This document shows positions 48,741 through 60,453 of a stretch of DNA of 64,000 bases, piece after piece. The first letter of the stretch is position 1. The number at the start of each line of letters is the position of its first letter. The position numbers and the translations under genes were made by a program. Origin of the DNA: Laguncularia racemosa (taxonomy: Eukaryota > Streptophyta > Magnoliopsida > Myrtales > Combretaceae); contig JBBMOL010000021.1 in the NCBI GenBank assembly GCA_037954665.1, positions 7,192,001 to 7,256,000 on the forward strand. The letters are read 5' to 3'. The notes under the pieces are model-generated. The model was given only the letters and a program-made list of their open reading frames with translations. It was not told the DNA's origin and made no database searches.

Positions 48741-48932
48741 TATACTATTTACTATAAATTTAAAGATTAATCTAGATTGGTCACATTTAGATGAGACTAA
48801 CATAGTGATATGATGCATAAATTGGTTTTGCAAATATTTATATTATTTAATATAAATTTAAAGATTAATTTAGATTGGTCACATATAGATGAAACTAACA
48901 TGATGATATGGTGCATAAATTGGTTTTGCAAA
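48741..48932. repeat. 98 bp tandem duplication (two copies)
   Basis: TATACTATTTACTATAAATT at 48741 recurs at 48839 as TATATTATTTAATATAAATT. The similarity runs through AGATTGGTCACAT, GATGA(G/A)ACTAACAT, GCATAAATTGGTTTTGCAAA at roughly 90%. Confidence 0.85.
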
Positions 48933-50173
48933 GTCTGCTACCTGAATTTGTAGGTCATTCATTGCCTTTTGGCCACACAGAGAGAGAATAAGCCAATACC
49001 TAAATTTGTAAAGAAACAATAATTTTTAAATTTGATTGGAATGATCTATCAACAGTGGTGATGAGCAAACCAAATCCAAATTTTGTTTTTGAAGTCAGTA
49101 CCCGAAATAAATTAATATATGGCAGTGCAATATTCCAGTTTCGACACACATGACGGTAACCTTAAACCTATCACATGTGACCAACTCATTTAGCCGAAAT
49201 TTTCGGGATAAAAGATTCAAAATATCTATCCTTTCCCATCCATCAATCATCATTAGTATCACCGATTCAAAAAAATAAAAAAAGAAAAAGGAATGCAGTG
49301 ATGAATAATCCAAAGAATTATTCTAAATTGGAAATTTAATCATTTGAAAAGAATGTCCACTTGGAGGTGTTCACTGAACCATATAATCAGACCAAACCAA
49401 ACGAATAATAAATTACAGTCTTTTCACAATATTATGCATATCTCAGCACACTCCAATATTATTTGAAGGAATTCAATTTAGCCCCCAAATCGAATCACTT
49501 TGAAACAAATTGAATTGCATTGATAAAAGAAAAAGAAAAAATAAATAAATAAATCTTGATGGAGCATCCCTTGTCCACTATCTACACCAATAATTTTATT
49601 TAGATCCGATTATTAATCCGAAAAATTCCAACATTTATTGTTCTTAGTAATCAGCCACCATCCAAATGGGTAAAGCCACTTAATTTGTTGATAGTAAAGC
49701 ATGATTAAAAGATAAAATTTTGTAAATGGCTAAAATGGTTTGCAAAAGTTTTGGGATTCAAGCTTAGTTATGATTTGGACTTTTCTCTTTAGGCTAATGA
49801 TGGAAATTAAAAAGTTGGGATGTAACTTGGGATAACTTAAAAAATTTGGTTATGATAAACTTAGATCAAGATAAATCCATTTGTTCTTAGCCTATCTCAA
49901 GTGAACTCATTTACTTAGAAAAGCTCTTATGAGCTTGAACCCAAGAGAAGGCCATGAAGAGATCCATTAGGAAGGACTCATCTTGACTATCTATCGTCAA
50001 CATAATCCAACAATGTCATCAATGATCATATTTTATAAATACTCAACAAATCCTCCCTCCACATTTGATAGGTTTCTAAAATTAGAAAAACAATGTTATG
50101 CTATTATGATTCTGCTCACAAAGATCAACAAGGCTTATAATAAAGAATAAACAACTTCTCCTTAAAAATAGTG
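48933..50173. other. Intergenic sequence, no gene seen
   Basis: AT-rich and without recognisable coding sequence or element termini. Confidence 0.4.
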
Positions 50174-50184
50174 CTCTAAAATTT

Positions 50185-50490
50185 AAGATAATGTTGTCAA
50201 TGTTACCTAAACATTAGACAAAAGTTCAATTTACTATATAAAGTTTAAATTTGTTAAATTTAGCATCCAATTCAAAATTTTCATGTCACCATTACTACTC
50301 AAATTAAATCTTATGACAATCATTTTGATTCAGTCATATCCATTAGCCATTATTAATGTGACACATGTCCCACTAGTTTAAAGAATGCCACATGAAAACT
50401 TTCAATTAGGTACTAAATTTAGTAAGTTTAAACTTCAAATAATAAATTAAAATTTTTAGCAAAGTTTAAGTAATAATTGTGACATTGTCC
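50185..50490. mobile_element. Small MULE-type MITE with 11-bp target duplication
   Basis: CTCTAAAATTT flanks the element on both sides (50174-50184 and 50491-50501). The inverted arms are about 120 bp: left AGATAATGTTGTCAATG...TTACCTAAAC...TTTAGCATCCAATTCAAAATTTTCATG, and the reverse-complemented right GGACAATGTCAC...TTACTTAAAC...TTTAGTACCTAATTGAAAGTTTTCATG. The terminal sequence resembles that of the larger element at 20123-21596, so both probably belong to one family. It has no coding capacity. Confidence 0.7.
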
Positions 50491-50501
50491 CTCTAAAATT
50501 T

Positions 50502-50912
50502 CTTTATCCGTTACTTATGCATTTTAGCCCCTAATACCATCTATTCCTCCCCTCTCTATCACTCCCTCCAAGCTCTCCCTCCACATATCAATTCCACACC
50601 ATTCCTCCAAAGTCACGTGAAGTGCGAGAGCTACACCGCACAAGTGATCACATCAGTTAAATCCCTGCATCTAAATTTTTGCAACTTCATTGTGGATAAA
50701 GTTAGTTAATAGCTCAAGATTGGCACTAGAAAGGAAGAGGAAAACTATCCCAACTGATAGCACCATCCAAGAATAAGAAGTCAACCTTAAGACTACCAAG
50801 CAAAAAGAGAACATCAATAAAGATAGCATAGCACAACAAGGTGCTTCTAAAACCATGCAAATGATGTGCATGCTACAAGTAACACTAGAGTCATGAATTA
50901 ATTCCTAACTTT
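50502..50912. other. Intergenic sequence, no gene seen
   Basis: C-rich at 50520-50600 and otherwise unremarkable. A minus-strand 66-codon frame at 50671-50871 has no recognisable domain. Confidence 0.4.
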
Positions 50913-51310
50913 GCTCTCTAATTTCATTCTATGAATGGTTAGTACTGCTACCACACAATAGGATGCAACTTTACTAAGTCCTGCCATTGCTAGGCAACAA
51001 GGTGCCATCTAACCAATTCAATAAATCAATCCTCCTATTGTTGACGAGGATATCCCTTACAAAGAAGATGAGCACAAGTCCCTATGCTTGAAGCTATTTC
51101 TACATAGCACCTGGCACCTAAGGTGAGGAATGCAAGAATTCAACCTAGTAGCTATCTAATTTCATGCTAAGGATGGCTATCATTGTTACCACGTAACAAG
51201 TTGCGACTTCACCAAGTCCAGCCATTGCTAGACAATAAGGTATTGTCTAACCAATTGAACCAATCAATCTTCCTGTTATTGGTAAGTATGTCACTCATTA
51301 ACGAGATGAG
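50913..51310. repeat. Diverged tandem repeat, 238 bp period, two copies
   Basis: GCTCTCTAATTTCAT at 50913 recurs at 51151 as GCTATCTAATTTCAT. Both are followed by a shared ~140 bp including CCA(C)..AAG..GC..ACTT..(A/C)CTAAGTCC-type sequence, GCCATTGCTAG(G/A)CAA and TCTAACCAATT, ending near GATGAGCA. Copies differ at about 20% of sites. Confidence 0.65.
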
Positions 51311-51545
51311 CATATAAGAGTTTAACTTAGTAGCTCCTCATCCTGCCATGTAACTTCTTACTACACTCGATGGGTCTTCTAACTAGGGACACACACGGTC
51401 CGATTCAATACCATTTGCCAATCTAAACTAAACTATACCTTATATTATAGTTTGGTTTTTTAAATTCTCGAACTTATCCATACAATTCAATCAATAATTT
51501 TTTTTGAAGAAGAAGTGACTATTCTAGTCATAGTTGGAACCATAA
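51311..51545. other. Spacer before an LTR-like block
   Basis: Short AT-rich sequence with no gene. It includes TATAGTTTGGTTTTTT-like motifs. Confidence 0.35.
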
Positions 51546-53430
51546 TGTAAAACCTCAAAAAATAATAGGCAAAATAAGTTTTAAAACTAAGTGCATTTTG
51601 GACTTTTAAACATTAGGTTTAAAAGCCTTGCAAAATCACCCTTTAATCCTCTCCTCTTATTTTTCTTTTTTAGAGATATGTAACCTCTCAAAAGAAAACC
51701 CTCATTTTCCTTAACGAAACCCTTTTGTCAATTCAGACGAACCACCACAATTTAACAAGTATGTATAATCCAAACTTTCCTTTGTGTGTGTGTTTGTTTC
51801 CTCACATGCAAATGTTTGTAACACACCATAAAGGTTTGCAGGTTCACAAAACACCAAAGCCATTGAAAAGCGATTGCAAGTTTGCAAAATCTTAGACTTT
51901 TGATTGAGTAAGTTGAAAATTCTTCTAAGTTTCTTGTTGATTATGTGATGGATTAATAATGTACAAAGGAGATTAGGAGAAAAACCAAGTTTTTGTGTAA
52001 TTGTGTGGCAAACAGTAGGAAACACAAGAAAAATCACAGCCATGATCATGCTTATAATGTTGTAGATCACACCCTAAAAAAACAAATTGCACTTTTTTTA
52101 ATTCATAGTGATGTTCATAGCCATAAACACACTCATAATATGACCATGAACCCCCTTTTATGCCCGTGATTACGCCTACAATCACGAACTCTTCTCTTTT
52201 CATCATAGAGAGGTTCACACCCATGATCACGCCCATAATCCTACCCACAAATGTTTTTCACATCTATGAACTTGACCATGAACCTACCTATGAACCTCAC
52301 TACTTCTTCAAAATATTGTTTTCTTATATCTTTTGTCTTCCGACATTTTTCCAACACTTTTCCATTTGCATTAGGACAATTAAAAGATAGATTATCACAA
52401 GCTAAGATTTTCAATTCAATTTTTCATGCAATTGTGACCAAGTGTTGGATTAGCTAGAACTTTTGTAGAATGAAAAGAGTGACTCTAGATACGTGTATAC
52501 AGTGTTTGTTGATTGTGCATGTTAGGCTAGAACCAAAATAAACTTAAATATATTTGGAGTATAAACGTTTGATGCTTGTGCTCGGTTGGATTTAAGGGAT
52601 CTGGAGTACCTTGTGATTGCGGGGTCACCCTTCAATGATTTGTGTGAAACGTTATCCTAAGCAAAGTTATGTACTAAAATGATCTAGATAAATTTAAAAG
52701 ACTCATGGACTCATGGACATAAGGAATACCTAATGCCGTATATGTATATTATATATCTATGTGTGAATGAGGTCTTGTAGTATCCCAAGTCTTGGAATGT
52801 GAAGACTATACTATCTAATGCTGTATATGTATATTATATAGCTATGTGTGAATGAGGTCTTGTAGTATCCCAAGTCTTGGAATGTGAAGACTATACTATC
52901 TAATCCGCCTAAATGAAAAATAATAAATTGATGTATTGATGTTCTTATTGCATGCTTGTGAATGTGTACTTGCATGACATACGTATGTAGCATGTGTTTA
53001 CTAGTATACATTGTGTTGGTGTACACCATAGTAGGCTTTAGCTCATCCCTTGTGGGAGCTCTTTTTCAACTACAAACTCATCTAATGAAATAATAATATA
53101 TAACAAGACATGTGTAGATGCTTACCAGGATATGGGAGAGGATGTCAATTGTATGTATTACTATGATTGATTAGAGAGTTGGAAGAAGAAGAGTTAGTTT
53201 GCTGTTATGTTTAGTCATGTTGGAGATGAGACTCCAGTTTATGTATATGTTGTAAAATGTTATCATTTTAATTGTTTGTAGGAGTTAGACTTCAGTTTTA
53301 CGTACGTAGTATTATATGTTTTTGGTTACAAAGTGAGACTCTTTAAAGTCACTCATTAATACCATGTGGAGAATCTTTTTATCATGTAAGCGAAGTTCTT
53401 ATAAATTGCATAGTTTTTAGTTATTTTAAG
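51546..53430 (+). mobile_element. LTR-like block, plus strand, starting TGTAAAACCTC
   Basis: TGTAAAACCTC at 51546 looks like an LTR terminus. GCATTTTGGACTTTTAAAC and CAAAATCACCC follow, as in gypsy U3 regions. At 53030-53070 GGCTTTAGCTCATCCCTTG sits where an R/U5 phrase is expected. No integrase or gag relic adjoins it. The right end is approximate. A 52000-52270 sub-block repeats CATGATCACGCCCATAAT-type words. Confidence 0.35.
52731..52900. repeat. 85 bp tandem duplication, two nearly identical copies
   Basis: Copy 1 is 52731-52815 and copy 2 is 52816-52900. They differ at only two or three bases (e.g. TAATGCCGTA against TAATGCTGTA, and TATATCTATG against TATAGCTATG), so the duplication is recent compared with the LTR-like block around it. 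Confidence 0.95.
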
Positions 53431-53849
53431 CCTATATGTGTCGCCATATCATGAGAACACATGCTAATCACTCAAGATTAATAAAATCAACAATAGCAAT
53501 GACATCATGAAAAATAATTTTATGTAATTGTGTGCCTACTATGAAAATTGACACCTATTCAAGAGTGGAGGACAGTGTATTTTTATTCTATTACTTTGTT
53601 GAAATTATATGGAAGCAAGTGAAAGATGATGGTGGAACTTAGAAGTCCCCATATGAAGTATGAGTAGACAACTCTTAAATTGATTTTTTTTTAGTTTATT
53701 TCCTTTTTTTTTAAAAAAAAGAAGGAATTTTATTGATATTAGATAAAAGAGTACATCATCGAGAGCCTTATTGCACTAAATATGGGACTTCTTTCATATT
53801 TAAGAAAATGGGACCATGACAAAAGGAATATAAATTTAAAAAAAAAATT
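53431..53849. other. Spacer, no gene seen
   Basis: AT-rich sequence between the LTR-like block and the retroelement relic. The tail may still belong to either. Confidence 0.35.
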
Positions 53850-54745
53850 ACATGTGAAGAATTTCACATTCAACTCTCTTGCTTTGTTTGCAAGGTAATC
53901 TACTAGCTTGTTTGCTTCTCTAAGAATGTGCATAGTGGATGCATTCATTTACCTCATTAACCTTCTAATTTTTTTAATTATGTAGAAAGAATTCCATCTG
54001 TGATAAGATGAGTTAGATATTCAACTCACCACTATTGTGGAGTCAACTTCTATACTTCTATAACCAAATTACTTAAGCTCGTGTCTACACAATATTTGAG
54101 ACCTTCCACTAAGGCATACAATGCTATGATTTCTATGGAAGAGATTTAAAGAATTTTTCCAAAAGAAAAAATTATTCTTCCTTCATAATCTCTAGTTAGA
54201 CCACCTCCTATTGCAATTTGGTTAGATAAAGCCCCATTTGTATTTAGTTTGATACAACTTACTCCTACCCTACTCCAATTAAACTTTTTAATCTGCTTCT
54301 CCTTGTTTTGGAATGTTAAGAAGTTTGCTAATTCTTGTGGCAAATGTTGATGGTAATGAAGAGGGATTGAAGAACTTTTTAATGAAAGTGTAATGTCTTC
54401 ATTAATCCATTAATTGTTCTATCAACATTCCAAAAACCTTCATGTTTCACTACTAGTCTACCTCTCCACATGTTCCATAAAGCAATAGCCATGATAACCA
54501 ATGGTAAGTATTGTTTTGTTCAATACTTTGCAGTCCACCGATGTAGCAATTGATTAATGCTCCTAAATTGCTGTAAATTTGGTGGTGGAAAGCGGGAAAA
54601 CATGTGTTTCCAAATTAATTTCATTGCTTGGCATTCAAAGAAACAATGTTTAAGAGAAGTCACTTCGTTCTTGCATAACCAGCATCTTGAAGCCATTTGG
54701 ATGCCTCTATCTTGTAAAGCATCATCAAAGGACAACCTTTACTAA
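53850..54745 (-). pseudogene. LINE-type zf-RVT plus RNase H (RVT_3) relic
   Basis: Minus-strand order fits plant LINE-derived genes. At 54735-54520, DDALQDRGIQMASRCWLCKNEV followed by KHCFFECQAMKLIWKHM is the zinc-binding reverse transcriptase region, with CxxC then HxxxxC. Next, MAIALWNMWRGRLVVKHEG (about 54495-54440) is the usual linker. At 54343-54146, CIKLNTNGALSNQIAIGGGL and RDYEGRIIFSFGK form the first half of an RNase H-like domain. At 53948-53880, HILREANKLVDYLANKA is its last part. The catalytic Asp of KLNTDGA is Asn here, and stops separate the pieces. The reverse transcriptase itself is missing. Confidence 0.8.
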
Positions 54746-57700
54746 ACTTGACTAATATATTTATTTACCTAATACTTGAATGTTCTTTAAACCTAAGAGA
54801 GTATGACTTCGTGCAAATGAAATTGGAGAAGGTCATGATGCACAACTAAGCATACAGAAATTTATATTCATGGTTAAATTGGTTTTACATATTTTACATT
54901 GGTAAACTTTGTTAAAAAATTGCACCAATAAAACAAATGTAATTAAATTATTTTCAGGTAACTATAGTTGTTACTTAATGTACTGTGGGATTGGAGAAAT
55001 CAACGGCATACTATTATGATATTGATTTTTTTTTTAAATATAAAACCTATTTTGTTCAGTTCAAACTAGTCTATTCAGTTTATCCATGGAACTAAATTGT
55101 GAACCAATATAGTTCATCAAATCAAAACATGGATCAAATCGTATTGGGAAAAAAGTTAAATTGAATTTTCCTTTCAATCTGATCCAGTTCAATTATGTTC
55201 ATAGTTATATCAATTTTTTTGCCCAACTTACTTCTAGCCACCCTAACCCCACTCCCTGCACACTAGCAAAAGCCATGATTTTCGCCCCAAGATCTTCCCT
55301 TTTCAAGGAATGAGTTGGATATGTATATAAGATAATATTACTTAAACATATGCATTACAGTGTATCAATCATATAATAGTCTCAACTCTATAACCATGAT
55401 CTCTCACATGATGTACCGATGGCTTGGGAAAACCTTCAAATACACATCTACAATATCACATGTAGCTTGATGCATTTTCAAGTCTACTAGCTAATGATGT
55501 AACCACTAAAATCATAAGTGATGGTTTATTAGTAATGCCTTTCTAATCCAATCAAAATCAAGCTACTAGTAAGTAACTCCCAATGATGACCCTATAGTTA
55601 CAGTTGTATTTCATTATAGTATTTAATATGTTTTAGTTTTTACTAAGGATTACTTAACTATAAAAGTACTATGGTCTCTTATGGGTGTAACTGGGTATAC
55701 TACTATAGTATGAAGTTTTTGCTTCCAAGTTATACCCTACCTACCCACTCTCAACTCTTATTGAACTTCCCATCTCAAATTTAGTAAGATTTAGATAAGA
55801 TGTTTTGGAATTAGTTTCTAAAGCTAATTATTAGTGATAAAGCAAATCACAAACACTGTACTCAAAGGGTACTTATTTATCATGCAAATTGGAACTCATG
55901 TGCCACATGCACATTGGCATTTACTACTTATAGGTGTTAGAAAGCTTAACGAGTGAGCTATAGTTGAAACATAATAACAACACATGTGAAGTAACCATTT
56001 TACCTTTAACCCCTTCAGAAATTACTAAAAAATGGAGAAAAATCTTCGTAATCAACATGCAAATATACTAAATTAATTATAAATTCTGAAGAAAATGGAT
56101 TTAAGTTAGGATTTTTCACTAGTGTCACCAATTTTTTTTCTATTTTGACCCCATAACTTTCGTAAATTATGAAACCAGCCCTAAGAGTAAAAGTTTTCAA
56201 TTAACATCCTACAATTACCAGATTAACGAGTTATGTTAGACAAACATCCAAGAACAAGCCCATGAAAAGTTTTCGACTTTTACGTGGGAAAATAATTGAA
56301 AAATGATGAATTGATTAATCTTGGAAAAATCTCACTTTAGAATTATGAAGTTAGGATGTTAAATATACTAAACATAAATCTTCAAGCAAGTAGAAAAACC
56401 AGGTCATATAAGATTAATTTAAGTTTCGAGGCAATATCCATGCAAAATTGAGAATTTTCATGAACTTTTGAAATCTGATTGTAATTTCTCAAAATTGAGT
56501 TTGCGAGGATTTCTAGCGGGAGTTCTAAGGCTTAGGATTATTTATTTGAGGCTTAGCTAGCAAATAAGGGAAAACTCAATTTTAGAGGTTTATATATGGC
56601 TAAGGGCGATTTGTCCAAGTTTAGGTTATGGCCCTTGGACTCGGGTTCGAATTCGATTCTCTCTTCTTCCATTAATCGTTAAAATTTTTCATTAATTTTT
56701 AGATTTAATTATTATTTATGTTATTAATTAGATTTTGTTTTTGTAATCTCAAGATAATTGGGGCTTAATTACATAAAGTTATATAATTCTAAGTCAGATG
56801 CCTAATTTTAATCAAGAGAGTTTGGATATATTTACTCTAATTTTTAGAGTCTAGTTGTTCAATTCAGTAATTTTTAGATATTTTTAATTTTATTTATGTT
56901 TTCAGAGTTTAATTCCTATAATGCAATTTTTTTAGAAAATTTACATTAATTTTGGTATATAGAATAAAGATTTAATTTCCGTTTGCATATGGCTTATATT
57001 TTGTTTGGTAAAATATAGAAAAGGGAAATGAGGACAATTTAAGAGAATGAAGAGAAACGCAGGGAAAATACGAGAAGGAAAAAAGTAGAGGAAAATCCTA
57101 CCCTCTTCATGTTTGGTTAATATAAGTGAAAGGAAAGATGAGTGAAAATATATTGTTACTTGTTTTGACTATGCCTTTTTTTTTTTAATTATTTTGATTT
57201 GTTCTATAATTTATAAGTGTATTTTTGTAATATCACATATTATTCCCATCACTTTCGTCCCCATTTCCCTTTTCTACATTAACTAAAAAAAGAGATCAAA
57301 TTTATAGTTTTCCATTCACTTTTACCCTTTATCAAATATAGCATAGAGAAAATTTATCCCAAATCTTCCCCCGGTTTTCCATTCCATTTCCATTACCAAA
57401 CATACATGTAACCTTCCCTTCCCTTCCGTTCACCCTTCCTCAAAATACCACTAGTCTCTATAATCCATTTTACTCATATTTTAGTTTATATCTTATAATA
57501 CTAATTATATACATTCCTTTTCGGACGTCCCATATCTTTAAATATTACACTGCATAAAATACAAAAGATTCCAGCCTCATTTTTTAAATTTATTTATATT
57601 TTACTACTAAGCTAGAAGAAAGCATGTAAACAAGTGAAAACTTACGTTCAAAATTATCAAGAAGAATAGAGGGAGAGATAGAACGCCATTGATTTTCGAC

Positions 57701-57813
57701 CAAAGCTCATTGTTATCCAACTTAAGCTCGATTTCCAAGTGAATTTGATGACACTTCATTTACAAAGGTAGGTGTAGGTGGGCTAATTTTAGTTACGTGG
57801 GGAGCTTCGTTGC
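54746..57813. other. AT-rich intergenic sequence, no gene seen
   Basis: No coding sequence or clear element ends. The stretch at 57050-57480 is rich in GAAGAGAAA and CCTTCCC words in opposite orientation and may be an old inverted element (not resolved). Confidence 0.35.
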
Positions 57814-58005
57814 ATGAGACAACAATTTCCTTCTTCAGATGGACTCACATCTACGTTTGTGGGACATAAACATCGTCACGGTACTAAACCAGCTCAGAAC
57901 TGCCAAGTTATAGGTCGGAGATTAAGAGAACCTTGGAACCATATGCCCTGTTCATTGGCCGACTTACTGGAACCCATGAATCATGCACCAGTTCTAAATC
58001 CGTGA
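57814..58005 (+). CDS. Unrecognised small open frame, 63 aa (doubtful)
   Basis: It opens with ATG and is clearly less AT-rich than its flanks, unlike most short frames here. The predicted peptide begins MRQQFPSSDGLTST, is basic in the middle (HKHRHGTK, GRRLREPW) and ends ADLLEPMNHAPVLNP. I recognise no domain, signal peptide or membrane segment. It could be a real small gene, an exon of a longer one, or a transposon scrap. No splice partners were identified. Confidence 0.2.
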   Translation: MRQQFPSSDGLTSTFVGHKHRHGTKPAQNCQVIGRRLREPWNHMPCSLADLLEPMNHAPVLNP

Positions 58006-58845
58006 CCCTTTCATATTTCCTTTTTATTAAAATTTACAATTTTTTATTTTTTTTCTTTTGTTTTTTTTTTGTTTTTATTTAGTTCTCCTTGATTATTTCT
58101 TGATACAATTCATTATTCTAAAATTTACAAATCAATAAATTAAATTAATACACTAATTACTAATAATTATTTCTTGTAATGTAATTACTTTGCATAAAAA
58201 AAATTAAAATTTAGATATATATATACATATTATAGTTATGTTAATAATTATTTCTTATAATTCATATCTTTTTTCTTCATTTTTTTTCTTCATGTCACGA
58301 GTCAACACCGTAAGTTCGATGAGTTCGGCAGATAGACCCGTCATGGACTCAAAGAACTAGGGTTCTTGTTGCATGGATCAAAACCCATTGCTCTGAGTCA
58401 AAACTGCCGTACTGGCTCCAAGCCGAGTTACGAATCCGACCTGAACCGTCATAGTATCTATAGTGCATATCCTAATTTATATTTTATATCCATTTGTATC
58501 ATATAGTTTTAACAATGGCTTGAATACCTCAGCATACACAACAATTCTCACGAAGTAAATGATCTAATCAGTATGACCACTGTAAAGTTATACCACAATT
58601 CTTGCGGTTGTTTTTATCTACTTACATGTAGATTTAATTTTAGGAAAGTTTAATGTATTTTGATTAAAGGTTTTTCATTTGCCTTACTAACCATGAGTGC
58701 CCTCTATAGGTAACCCATCAAGGAAGGCTAAGTTGAATCGGCACCTCACTTTCGCATTCCCACTTCAACTAAAAAAAGAAAAGCAACGACCAATATCCTA
58801 ATGCTTTTATAGCTGAAAATGCTTTGTAAAAAAAAAAAACAATAA
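58006..58845. other. Intergenic sequence, no gene seen
   Basis: T-rich at 58020-58080. A less AT-rich patch at 58290-58450 carries no open frame. Confidence 0.4.
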
Positions 58846-59580
58846 ATGGGCACATTGTTTTAGCACTACTCTGAAGCCATTATGATTGTAATCATATTGG
58901 CAATTGGGTACCACAGTGCTATCTCCAACCAAAAGTTGATGATCATTTTCCTTACATTGATTGATGTATCATTATCTTCTTCACTTCAATTACGCAAATG
59001 TCTTCTTGGATGTATCATTAGCTTTCTTATGTAGTATCATTATCTTTTCCACCACTGTTGCATAAGTTTCCACTTTAATCTACCATATCAGCCATATTCA
59101 ATGAATATTTTTTACTTATATCATTTCAAATAACATTTTCCCCCTCTTTACATAACTAGAATCTGTCATCTACTATTGAAACTTGAATTCGACGCAAGAA
59201 AAAGGAGGGCTAAAGAGGTGTATGCTTCAATATGTTCTTTTTCTTAAGTAGTTTATTTTGCTTCGAAATAGCTTCTTAACTTTAAATTACTTTTCTATGG
59301 TTTGTTGTCATCATTTCGTATCATAATCCAGAATCTCCATGAACGGAATTCCAGGACATGTTTTGAGGGGGGCAGGATGGCATTGAGTGATGGTGGGATG
59401 AACTGTAGCACTTCTTAGAGTCACGTCAACAATATGGTCCATGCCATTGCCAGTTGTGATGGAAATTACCTTTACAGTCTTGAAATGATGGCTGGCCCTC
59501 TTACCTTACTTCGTCACTATTTGCAGTTTGCACTCACTCCTAACTCCTACCATGCTAATGATGGAGAAATTTGAGGCACC
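58846..59580. repeat. Copy B of a diverged ~740 bp non-coding duplication
   Basis: It pairs with 35256-35995 in the same orientation. Shared blocks are TTGATTGATGTATCATTATC at about 58958, GAAATGATGGCTGGCCCTCTTA at about 59481, and GAGAAATTTGAGGCACCT at about 59564. Confidence 0.5.
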
Positions 59581-60444
59581 TCCATACTGTGGATGCATGT
59601 ACAAATATTCAGAGACAGATTAACACTTGCGACGGGCTTCTATTTGCTAAAAAAATAAATAAAAATAACAATTTATAACGGCTTTTAAAACAAAATAGTG
59701 AAAGACTAGTGATGGAAAAAAAACAAACAAACAAACTATCCGTAGTAAGTTTGCAGCAAATAAAAAGTGGGAAAAGTTTAAATAAATGATGAGAAAATTT
59801 GTAATGTAAAATCACTTATGGATCATCTAATGGCATTAGGCTTCTTTTTGTTTTCTTTTCGACTATTTCCATCTTTATTATGACTATTGATAGCTAACTA
59901 TTTAGTTTTTACATATAGTCAATGTACTATATTATATTATATAGATATAAATTTAGAATAATTATGTATTATGATTTATGGTACCCAAGTGTCTATTACA
60001 TATCCTTCATTATTTAAAATTTTTTAATTGTATATTATATGTGACAATTTGTTAAGCACTAGTTAGTTAAATTTTTTATTTTAAGTATTAAATACTATTA
60101 ATAATTTTATAATTTTTAAATTATACGCATATACATATTTATATTTAATTACTACATTGAAAATGCATATTATATATAAATATTCATAATTTTATTATCT
60201 ATTTACAACAATGTATGTATATTTCATATTGCATAATATATAATTTATAATATATGGCAGACTATAGTAATATTATTTATATTAATATTACATAATAATG
60301 CTTTATTTTTCATATATATAGTATATTATATGATATAGTTTAGTTATATATTACACAAAGTCATCAATATTCATAATATATTTCATGCATAGTATTGGAT
60401 AATATAAAATATACTATATATCATATGTTATATAGAGTAATGTT
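59581..60444. other. Very AT-rich sequence, no gene seen
   Basis: From 59920 on it is almost wholly A and T, with many TATAT words. No open frame of interest. Confidence 0.5.
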
Positions 60445-60453
60445 TATAATATA

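Noticed and set aside
56620..56670. GGTTCGAATTCGATTC, resembling a tRNA T-arm/B-box
   Set aside because: No A-box, acceptor stem or cloverleaf could be built around it.
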